Positions 23,222-30,131 of a stretch of DNA of 64,000 bases are shown here, one piece after another. The notes beneath the pieces were generated by a model, which was not told the origin of the DNA, made no database searches, and was given only the letters and a program-made list of their open reading frames with translations. The stretch's first letter is position 1; every line of letters starts with the position of its first letter. The position numbers were made by a program, and so were the translations under genes. Origin of the DNA: Mycolicibacterium mucogenicum DSM 44124. GTDB lineage: Bacteria > Actinomycetota > Actinomycetes > Mycobacteriales > Mycobacteriaceae. Where the stretch lies: the NCBI RefSeq assembly GCF_005670685.2, contig NZ_CP062008.1, positions 2,604,001 to 2,668,000 of the forward strand, given 5' to 3'.

Positions 23222-23280
23222 GGTCAACGATTCGGGAAACCGATCGTGGCGGTGGCACTTGTCGGGGGTGCGGTGTACAT

Positions 23281-23296
23281 TCGAACGTATGAGCGA
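23281..23296. promoter_or_regulatory. LexA-like box over the start of the HNH gene
   Basis: TCGAACGTATGAGCGA: first half exact (TCGAAC), second half GAGCGA against GTTCGA. It covers the ATG at 23289. Several 13E12-family genes in mycobacteria have LexA boxes (family knowledge), so this is plausible, with two mismatches. Confidence 0.45.
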
Positions 23297-24560
23297 AAGT
23301 CTGATGCTGGCCCCCGACGCTGATGAGGCGGCGTTGTTGGGTCGCATGACCGAGCTCGAGCAGGTCAAGGCTGCCGCGGCGGCGGAGCAGGCCCGGTTGG
23401 CGGCCGCGTTGGAGGCGCGGCGGGTCGCCGCCGCGAGAGCGGGTGGGCCGCGGGTCTCGCGGGCCGCGTTGGGCTCGGAGGTGGGGCTGGCTCGGCGGGA
23501 GTCTCCGCATCGGGGTGAGCGGTTGATGGCGATGGCCCGCATTCTGACCGCGGACATGCCGTGCACGCTGGCGGCGTTGGAATCCGGGGTGCTGTCGGAG
23601 CATCGGGCCGAACTGATCACCAAGGAAGCGGCGTACCTGTCGGCGTTGGATCGCCGGCTTCTGGATGTCGAGCTGTGCGGGGACCCGGCGCCGTTGGCGG
23701 GGCTGGGGAACGCCGAGGTGTCGGCGGAGGCCGCGCGGATCGCGTATGAGTTGGATCAGCAGACCGTGGCGGAGAAGATGACGCGGGCACGGGCCTCGCG
23801 GCATGTGCGGTTCCGGGTGGCCGGTGACGGGATGATGTCGATGACGGTGCTGCTGCCGGCCGCCCAGAGGCAGTTGGTGCGCCAGGCGCTCTCCCGCGAG
23901 GCGGCGTCGGTGGTGGCGGCGGGCTCGGAGCGCAGCCGTGCGCAGGTGATGGCCGATGTGGTGGTGGGGCGGGTCACGGCTCGTGATCCGGTCACGACAC
24001 CGGTGCCGGTGACACTGAACCTGGTGATGTCGGATGAGACGCTGCTGACCGGGGGTGAGCAGCCCGCGCAGTTGGACGGCTATGGGCCGATTCCGGCGGT
24101 GCTGGCCCGGGATCTGGTGCTGGCCGCGGCGGCCGATGCGACGGTGGGGGCGGCGTTGCGGCGCCTCTACGCCCAGCCCGACACCAACAAGCTGGTGGCG
24201 ATGGAGTCGAGGGCGCGGGCGTTCCCGAAGGCGCTCGCGACGTTCATCGGCTTGCGGGACCAGGTGTGCCGAACCCCGTACTGCAATGCGCGGATTCGGC
24301 ACACCGACCACGTCACGCCGCATGACAAGGGCGGGCCGACGAGTGCGCACAACGGGGATGGGTTGTGCGAGCACTGCAACTACGTCAAAGAAGAACCGGG
24401 CTGGCAGGCCGCGGCCAGTTATGACCGGTACGGCCGGCACACCATCGCGCTGACCACCCCGACCGGCGCGGTCTACACCTCAACCGCGCCACCGACACCA
24501 GATGGGTTGCGCATCTTCACCCGCGATGTCCACATCGCGCGAATCAACCCTGCGGCCTAG
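23289..24560 (+). CDS. 13E12/DUF222 family HNH endonuclease-like protein
   Basis: 423 residues. The N-terminal DUF222 domain (about 1-300) is rich in Ala/Arg/Glu helices. The C-terminal HNH motif is CRTPYCNARIRHTDHVTPHD, then LCEHCNYVKE, with two zinc-knuckle Cys pairs. Members occur as repeated families in mycobacteria and are poorly characterised. ATG 23289 follows a TACATT-like -10 with no ribosome site, so leaderless. High internal Ala/Gly/Arg and GTG-rich codons; a LexA-like box lies over the start. Confidence 0.8.
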   Translation: MSESLMLAPDADEAALLGRMTELEQVKAAAAAEQARLAAALEARRVAAARAGGPRVSRAALGSEVGLARRESPHRGERLMAMARILTADMPCTLAALESGVLSEHRAELITKEAAYLSALDRRLLDVELCGDPAPLAGLGNAEVSAEAARIAYELDQQTVAEKMTRARASRHVRFRVAGDGMMSMTVLLPAAQRQLVRQALSREAASVVAAGSERSRAQVMADVVVGRVTARDPVTTPVPVTLNLVMSDETLLTGGEQPAQLDGYGPIPAVLARDLVLAAAADATVGAALRRLYAQPDTNKLVAMESRARAFPKALATFIGLRDQVCRTPYCNARIRHTDHVTPHDKGGPTSAHNGDGLCEHCNYVKEEPGWQAAASYDRYGRHTIALTTPTGAVYTSTAPPTPDGLRIFTRDVHIARINPAA

Positions 24561-25447
24561 CCCAGATTCTGTGCGTTGTACGTGTCGCACTGCTTGGGGT
24601 CACCGGTCTGGTAACCGGTGGTGAACCACTTCTGCCGTTCGGCCGACGAGCCGTGCGTCCACGACTCCGGGTTGACACGTCCGGTGGCCTGCTTCTGGAT
24701 GTGATCGTCACCGACCGACGAGGCCGCCGACAGCGCGTCGGCAATGTCCTTGTCGCTCAACGGCTGCAGGAACGGCACGCCGGTGCTCTTCTGCTTGACC
24801 GTCGACGCGTAGTGCGCCCACACACCGGCGTAGCAGTCGGCCTGCAGCTCGGTGCGCACGCTGTTGCCCTCGGCGCCCTTCGGCCCGCGTTGCGCCTTGC
24901 CGATGTCACCGAGCAGGTTCTGCACATGGTGGCCGTACTCGTGGGCCACCACGTATTCCTGTGCCAAAGGTCCACCGCTGGAACCGAATTCGTCGACCAG
25001 GGTCTGGAAGAAGCTGGTGTCGAAGTAGGCGACCTTATCGCCGGGGCAGTAGAAGGGGCCCACCGAGGTGTCGGCCGGGCCGCACGCGGTGTTGACCTGC
25101 CCACGGAACAGCCGGATCTTCGGCGGCGTGTAGCCCTTCAGCAGCTGCGACCACACGCCGTCCACGGAGTTGCCGGTGGCCACGATGCGGCACTCCAGGT
25201 ACTTGTTGGCGTCCGCGCCGGTCTTGCACTTGCTCAGGTCGTAGGCGCTCGATCCCTGGCTGGACTGGGGCGCCTGGCTCTGGTGACCGAGAATCGAACT
25301 GGGATCCACGCCGAGGAACATGGCGACGACCACGATCACCAAGCCACCCATCCCGCCGCCGATCGCGAGACCCCGGCCGCCGAAGCCACCGCCCCCGCTG
25401 GTCGACGTGTTGCTCGTGTCGATCTGCATACCTTCGTTGAAGGACAT
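24557..25447 (-). CDS. Neutral zinc metallopeptidase, membrane-anchored (YpfJ family)
   Basis: 296 residues. A glycine-rich cytoplasmic start (TSGGGGFGGRG) leads to one membrane helix (AIGGGMGGLVIVVVAMFLGV), then an outside domain with the zinc motif HEYGHHVQ (HEXXH) and downstream LQADCYAGVW (third ligand region). Cys residues suggest disulfides. Substrate unknown. Start ATG 25447 with GGAG 5 nt upstream. Stop overlaps the HNH gene end (convergent, 4 bp). Confidence 0.85.
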   Translation of the reverse strand: MSFNEGMQIDTSNTSTSGGGGFGGRGLAIGGGMGGLVIVVVAMFLGVDPSSILGHQSQAPQSSQGSSAYDLSKCKTGADANKYLECRIVATGNSVDGVWSQLLKGYTPPKIRLFRGQVNTACGPADTSVGPFYCPGDKVAYFDTSFFQTLVDEFGSSGGPLAQEYVVAHEYGHHVQNLLGDIGKAQRGPKGAEGNSVRTELQADCYAGVWAHYASTVKQKSTGVPFLQPLSDKDIADALSAASSVGDDHIQKQATGRVNPESWTHGSSAERQKWFTTGYQTGDPKQCDTYNAQNLG

Positions 25448-25509
25448 CACCGCTCCGTCCGGGCCTCGAATACGACTGGATGCCAGCTTTCCACACTAGG
25501 ATTTGCGGT

Positions 25510-27000
25510 GTGGCCGTCCAGCCCGAAACCATCGACCGTTCGACCATCGTTCACACCCGCGCCGGCGCCCTCAGGGGCACCACGGAAGGCAGTGTGTACG
25601 TCTGGCGGGGTGTCGGCTACGCCGAACAGCCCGTCGGGCCGTTGCGGTTCCGCGCCCCGCAACCACTGATCCCGTGGTCCGGCATTCGTGACGCCATCGA
25701 TCACGGACCCATCCCGCCGCAGGGCAAGTCGTTCGTCGGCGGCGGGCGTGACGACCCCAAGATGCGTGACGAGGCCTGCCTGACCGTGACGGTCTGGTCA
25801 CCCGACGTGACAGGCACACTGCCGGTGATGGTGTGGATTCCCGGCGGCGCGTTCGTGTTCGGGGCCGGCCAGCTGCAGCTCTATAACGGCTCCCGGCTGG
25901 CGGCCAACGGCAACGTGGTGGTCGTCAACGTCACCTATCGGCTCGGCGTCTTCGGCGGCTTCGAACTCGGCGATCTGGGCCCCGGATTCGACGACAACCT
26001 GTGTCTGCGCGACCAGATCGCGGCCCTGCAATGGGTGCGCGACAACATCGCTGCGTTCGGCGGCGACCCCGACCAGGTCACCGTCTTCGGCGAATCCGCG
26101 GGTGCCACATCGGTGCTGGCGCTGCTGGCCAGCCCCGCCGCCGACGGGCTGTTCGGCCGGGCCATCGCGCAGAGCCCGGCGCTGCCGCTCATCGCCGACC
26201 GTGAGACCCGGGCCCACCAGGCGCACGAGTTCGTCCGCCGGTTGGACGTCCCCGTCGACGAGATCGCCACGCTGCCGCAGCGCCAGCTGCGCCGCGCCGC
26301 CGGCCAACTGCAGGGGGAGAGCGCGGCCAACAGTCCCAAGCTGGCCTACGGACTGACCTACGGCGTCGACCTGCTGCCCGCGCATCCGGTGCTCGCCGCC
26401 CGGGCCGGGGCCGTGGCCAAGGTCCCGCTGATCGTGGGTACCAACAGCCGTGAGGCATCGATGTTCGCCTGGGGCCGACCACCGATGCTGCCCACCACGG
26501 TGCCCATGGTCGACGACTACTTCAGGCGAGTCGCGCCCGACGCCAAAGATGCTGTGCTGCAGGCCTATCCGAGCTACCCGCGGCGCCGGGCGCTGATCGC
26601 GATCGGCTCTGACGTCATGTTCGGCGCCCCGACATGGGCGTTCGCGGACGCCTACAGCGGGCACGCGCCGACGCACGCCTACCGGTTCGACCACACCACC
26701 TGGACCCTGAAAGTGCTGGGGCTCGGCGCCACGCACGGCAGTGAGATCGTGCACATCCAGCACAGCTACGGCTCGTACCTCGGCCGGATGCTGCATCCGC
26801 TCGGGCGTCAGGTACAGCCGTCGGTCGGCCGGCGCATGCAGCGCACCTGGCTGGATTTCGCGACGGCGGCACTGGCGAATTGGCCGACCTACGACACCGA
26901 GCGCCGGGCCACGCGGGTCATCGGCTCGATGCGCGACGAGACCATCGACGACCCGGACCGCGCGCGCCGCGAGGTCTGGGAAGGGCTCTACGCGCCGTAG
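25510..27000 (+). CDS. Type B carboxylesterase
   Basis: 496 residues, cholinesterase-like alpha/beta hydrolase. Oxyanion GGAFVFG, nucleophile Ser in GESAGATSV, acidic residue near GTNSREAS, and catalytic His in GATHGSE. No signal peptide. It hydrolyses carboxylic esters; natural substrate unknown. GTG 25510 is chosen because TAGGAT lies 9 nt upstream as a -10 and there is no ribosome site; an ATG at 25480 would precede that promoter. Its end overlaps the SRPBCC gene by 13 bp. Confidence 0.85.
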   Translation: MAVQPETIDRSTIVHTRAGALRGTTEGSVYVWRGVGYAEQPVGPLRFRAPQPLIPWSGIRDAIDHGPIPPQGKSFVGGGRDDPKMRDEACLTVTVWSPDVTGTLPVMVWIPGGAFVFGAGQLQLYNGSRLAANGNVVVVNVTYRLGVFGGFELGDLGPGFDDNLCLRDQIAALQWVRDNIAAFGGDPDQVTVFGESAGATSVLALLASPAADGLFGRAIAQSPALPLIADRETRAHQAHEFVRRLDVPVDEIATLPQRQLRRAAGQLQGESAANSPKLAYGLTYGVDLLPAHPVLAARAGAVAKVPLIVGTNSREASMFAWGRPPMLPTTVPMVDDYFRRVAPDAKDAVLQAYPSYPRRRALIAIGSDVMFGAPTWAFADAYSGHAPTHAYRFDHTTWTLKVLGLGATHGSEIVHIQHSYGSYLGRMLHPLGRQVQPSVGRRMQRTWLDFATAALANWPTYDTERRATRVIGSMRDETIDDPDRARREVWEGLYAP

Positions 27001-27488
27001 CGCTCGTCCGTGTAGCGGCGCAGGTTGTGCAGGAACCGCTGGAAAAGCCACGCCATCATGGGGCGGCCGGCCCGCATACCCAGCTCACCGGCGAGGCCCT
27101 TGGGCTTCATCGCCATCACCCACGTCAGGTGACAACCATCGGCGGTTTCCTCGACGGTGTAGCCCTCGGCGAACGCCGACAGCATGTTCGAGGTACTGGT
27201 GTTGAATCGGAATGCCATGTAGGAGAACGGTTCCCAGGCGATGAACTCCTCGTCGCCGATGATGTGGCCGCGCATGGTCACCGTGCGGGTGGTGCCCACG
27301 CCGTACGGCTTCGGGCTGGTCCACTCGACGTTGGTGATCAGCGTCGCCCAGCGCGGCCAGGACGTCTCATCCGAGAAGACCTCGAACAACTGCTCCGGCT
27401 TGATCGCCAGATCGACTTTGCTGACGAAGCGGAACGGTGCGCTGTCGATGAAGTCGACGCCTACGGGCTCGCACTGGTAGGTCTTCAT
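26988..27488 (-). CDS. SRPBCC (polyketide cyclase/START-like) protein
   Basis: 166 residues of the START/Bet v1-like helix-grip fold: KVDLAIKPEQLFEVFSDETS (helix/strand), GVGTTRTVTMRGHIIGDEEF, and the C-terminal long helix LGMRAGRPMMAWLFQRFLHN. It binds a hydrophobic ligand; the mycobacterial members are uncharacterised. ATG 27488. A perfect 12-bp inverted repeat ends just upstream of the start and may be an operator or a terminator of the upstream MPT63 gene. Confidence 0.75.
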   Translation of the reverse strand: MKTYQCEPVGVDFIDSAPFRFVSKVDLAIKPEQLFEVFSDETSWPRWATLITNVEWTSPKPYGVGTTRTVTMRGHIIGDEEFIAWEPFSYMAFRFNTSTSNMLSAFAEGYTVEETADGCHLTWVMAMKPKGLAGELGMRAGRPMMAWLFQRFLHNLRRYTDERYGA

Positions 27489-27489
27489 G

Positions 27490-27518
27490 AGTAGACACCC
27501 TAGAACAGGGTGTCTACT
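27490..27518. promoter_or_regulatory. Perfect inverted repeat before the SRPBCC gene
   Basis: AGTAGACACCCT (27490-27501), 5-nt spacer, AGGGTGTCTACT (27507-27518): 12-bp perfect arms, no U-tract. It fills the gap between the MPT63-like gene and the SRPBCC start, so it may be an operator, a terminator, or a structure that blocks initiation. Confidence 0.6.
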
Positions 27519-27521
27519 GAT

Positions 27522-27986
27522 TCACGGAGTCCAGACCATCAGGTCTTCCATGCCGTTGTTCATCGTCACCGTCGTGGGAGCGGGGCCGGTGACGTCGAAG
27601 TGGATCTTTCCCGTCGATTGGCCGCCTTGCGGAATGGTCGCGCCGCTGATGTTGATCGGGCTCGCGACCATCCACAGCACGCGGTAGGCCGCCTGGTTCG
27701 GCGCGACGGCGTTGAACTGCGAAATGCCAGGTGTCACCGGGCCGCTCAGCGCGCGAACGGTGGCGGTGGCCTCCCAGAGCTTTCCCGCGACCCGGTAGCC
27801 CGGCATCACATCAGAGCTGGGCTTGAGGTCCGAGACCTGCCAGCTCAGCTGGACCTGACCGACGCTGTCCGTCATCGTCATGGCGCTGCCGAGCTTGCCG
27901 ACGAGTGGATAGCCGGCCGACGCGATCGGCGCACTGGCGATGCCGATGACCGAGAAAACCGCAACAGCTGTTCCGGTGACCTTCAC
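27522..27986 (-). CDS. Secreted MPT63-like protein (DUF1942)
   Basis: 154 residues. Sec signal peptide ([17 protein letters not shown], cleaved before GYPL). The mature part [20 protein letters not shown] and [20 protein letters not shown] closely follows MPT63/Rv1926c, an immunoglobulin-like beta-sandwich of unknown function secreted by mycobacteria. Start GTG 27986 with AGGAGG 5 nt upstream. Confidence 0.88.
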   Translation of the reverse strand: MKVTGTAVAVFSVIGIASAPIASAGYPLVGKLGSAMTMTDSVGQVQLSWQVSDLKPSSDVMPGYRVAGKLWEATATVRALSGPVTPGISQFNAVAPNQAAYRVLWMVASPINISGATIPQGGQSTGKIHFDVTGPAPTTVTMNNGMEDLMVWTP

Positions 27987-28127
27987 TTCTGCCTCCTCGA
28001 ACGGTTTTTGTATGGCCCTGTCAATTACGGATTACCACTGAAAAGCGCTGATGGGAATAGGATCGGAGGTACGCGAAACCATGATTCGAGGCGCGTCTTT
28101 CGTGATCGTGCAGAAGCGGGGCGCGTA

Positions 28128-28718
28128 GTGGCCGGTCTGCTGACGGCGTACCGCGGCAGGCGTGATGTCGTCGTGCTCGGTCTGGCCCGTGGCGGTGTTC
28201 CCGTCGCCCGGGAAATCGCCGCCGCCCTCGACGCGCCGCTGGACGCGCTGATCATCCGCAAGCTGGGCGTCCCCGGCCACGAGGAGTACGCGATGGGTGC
28301 GATCGGCGGCGGCGGTCACGTCGTCGTCAATCAGGATGTCGTTGGGCCACTAAAGATTTCGCAGCAGACCCTGTGCGAGGTCGCGGAAGCCGAGGGCCGT
28401 GAGTTGCAACGGCGGGAAACCGATTACCGCCAGGGTCGGCCACCGCCGAACGTCAAGGGGCGCACCGTGATCCTCGCCGACGACGGCATGGCCACCGGCG
28501 CCAGCATGCGCGTCGCCGCCGAAGTGCTGCGGGAGAGCGGGCCGCGGACCCTGGTGGTCGCGGTGCCCGTCGGTACGGAAGCGGCGTGCCGCCAGCTCAT
28601 GGGAATCGCGGACGACGTGGTGTGCGCCGACATGCCGACGCCCTTTGCGGCTGTGGGGGAGTCCTACCGCGATTTCGATCAGGTCAGCGACGACGAGGTG
28701 CGGCGGCTGCTGCGTTAG
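28128..28718 (+). CDS. Phosphoribosyltransferase (PRTase-fold) protein, start uncertain
   Basis: 196 residues from the in-frame GTG 28128. PRPP-loop type motif [13 protein letters not shown], strand [14 protein letters not shown], and [17 protein letters not shown] are those of the type found in stress-linked PRTase/erythromycin-esterase-like fusion families. The family's N-terminus ([11 protein letters not shown]) continues in frame upstream to about 28100, but no in-frame ATG, GTG or TTG precedes it. The only well-placed ATG (28081, with GGAGG 11 nt upstream) is in another frame. Either a 1-nt deletion/sequence error or a truncated start is present. Confidence 0.7.
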   Translation: MAGLLTAYRGRRDVVVLGLARGGVPVAREIAAALDAPLDALIIRKLGVPGHEEYAMGAIGGGGHVVVNQDVVGPLKISQQTLCEVAEAEGRELQRRETDYRQGRPPPNVKGRTVILADDGMATGASMRVAAEVLRESGPRTLVVAVPVGTEAACRQLMGIADDVVCADMPTPFAAVGESYRDFDQVSDDEVRRLLR

Positions 28719-29932
28719 GGATTGACGACGGTTTCGCCCGGCCCGGACTCGACATCGTGGCCGGAACCGATGGCGACGGCGTGGCTGTCTGGACCTTGAG
28801 CACTGACCGTGTTGGAGGTGCCGACAGCCACGGCGGTGCTGTCATTGCCGAGTATGTCGACATCGTTGTACGAACCGTATCCGGCCTCTGCCGCGCTGTT
28901 GTTCCCGTTCACCTGAACGTTGTTTCCGAAATCTGTCGATGTCAAGCCGGCCTGGGCGGAGCTCCCGTCGCCGTAGACCTGTGCGCTGCTGTAGTTGCCG
29001 AGTGCCTCGGCCGTGCTGTGATCTCCCTCGACCCAGGCGGTGGTGTGGTCGCCGACGGCGGTTGCCGTGTTGCTGTCGCCGACCACGTAGGCAGAGCTGT
29101 GGGGGCCAACCGTCGCCACATCGTTACTGTCGCCGCTGACCGAGGCGCCACTGTCGACGCCGTCGGTGGATACGTCGTTGTGGTCGCCGGTGACTCGCAC
29201 GGTGACGGTGCCGGTGTTCGTACTGTCGCTGCTGGTGACGTCGTTGTCCGAACCCCGCACGACGACGACATTGCGGGCCCCGGTCGCGGCCACGGTGTTG
29301 TCGGATCCGATCAATGAGACGGTGCTGTCCAGACCCGTGGCGTCGACGGTGTTGCGGGAGCCGGTGACGGTCGCCTCGCTGTCGATACCGGAGGCGCGCA
29401 CGGTGTTGTCGGACCCGCTGACGGTGGCCTCGCTTCCGGAACCGGAGGCCGTGACCGTGTTGTCAACACCGGTGGCGGTGGCCGTACTGCCGGCGCCGGA
29501 GGCAAGGACGCGGTTCCCCGTTCCGCTTGCGGTGGCCGTGGCTCCGGTGCCGCTGGCGGTGACCTTGTTTCCTCCGCCGGCCAGGCAGGTTTCGCATGCG
29601 CGGACGTTGGCGAGGGCGGTGGCGCCGTCGCCGCGTGCGATCGCGGTGGAGCCGTTCGATGCGACCGCTGTCGCGTCCACACCGCGGGCGAGGGCTTTCG
29701 AACCCTTGCCGTCGGAAATCGCGATGGCGTCGCCCTTCTGCACCCGCGTTACGCCGTTGGTGGCGACGGCCATGTTCTGGCCGGGAGCGGTGGGCGCGGT
29801 GGTGCCCGGGCCGTCCGATGTCGGCGAAGACGGAGCCGGTTTGGCCGAGGCCACTCCGGGCGCGACGACCAGTCCTATGCCCAATGCCACCGCCAGCGCC
29901 CCGATTCGCCCGATGTGGTTGGCATGACCCAT
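28715..29932 (-). CDS. Secreted repeat protein, probable beta-solenoid
   Basis: 405 residues. Signal peptide ([20 protein letters not shown], cut before KPAP), then a Pro/Ser/Thr linker. Residues 122-229 hold six 18-residue repeats of the type N-x-V-x-A-S/T-G-x-x-S-x-A-T-x-x-G-x-D. Residues about 278-330 hold 9-residue repeats ([45 protein letters not shown]). This alternation of small, Asn/Asp/Gly turns and Ala/Val/Thr strands resembles the beta-rolls of YadA-type adhesin heads. A CETC pair lies before the repeats. Function unknown. ATG 29932 has AAGGGG 6 nt upstream. Overlaps the PRTase end by 4 bp. Confidence 0.7.
   Translation of the reverse strand: MGHANHIGRIGALAVALGIGLVVAPGVASAKPAPSSPTSDGPGTTAPTAPGQNMAVATNGVTRVQKGDAIAISDGKGSKALARGVDATAVASNGSTAIARGDGATALANVRACETCLAGGGNKVTASGTGATATASGTGNRVLASGAGSTATATGVDNTVTASGSGSEATVSGSDNTVRASGIDSEATVTGSRNTVDATGLDSTVSLIGSDNTVAATGARNVVVVRGSDNDVTSSDSTNTGTVTVRVTGDHNDVSTDGVDSGASVSGDSNDVATVGPHSSAYVVGDSNTATAVGDHTTAWVEGDHSTAEALGNYSSAQVYGDGSSAQAGLTSTDFGNNVQVNGNNSAAEAGYGSYNDVDILGNDSTAVAVGTSNTVSAQGPDSHAVAIGSGHDVESGPGETVVNP
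29246..29569 (-). repeat. Six 54-bp coding repeats of the secreted protein
   Basis: Six 18-codon units in register, diverged from each other at many bases, within residues 122-229 of the secreted protein. The divergence suggests old duplication rather than recent slippage. Confidence 0.7.
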
Positions 29933-30010
29933 GGTTCGCCCCTTCCGCCTCCGCCCACCGCCGGCAATTGCGCCGGTGATTGAAAAGTAAGGCGGCCGAC
30001 CGCACGGGAC

Positions 30011-30030
30011 TGGGGTAAGGCCCTACCCCA
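30011..30030. promoter_or_regulatory. Palindrome upstream of the LuxR regulator
   Basis: TGGGGTA and TACCCCA around a 6-nt centre, symmetric at 18 of 20 positions. It lies in the shared upstream region of the secreted protein and the LuxR-family regulator and may be an operator for the latter. Confidence 0.4.
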
Positions 30031-30131
30031 ATCATCTAGCGCAGCTATTGTTTGCCCTCGGCGAACCTGGCAGCATCTGGTGCAAATGATGTGAGTTTGC
30101 TGGGACTGGGCCCGCCGGAGGTGATCCGTCA

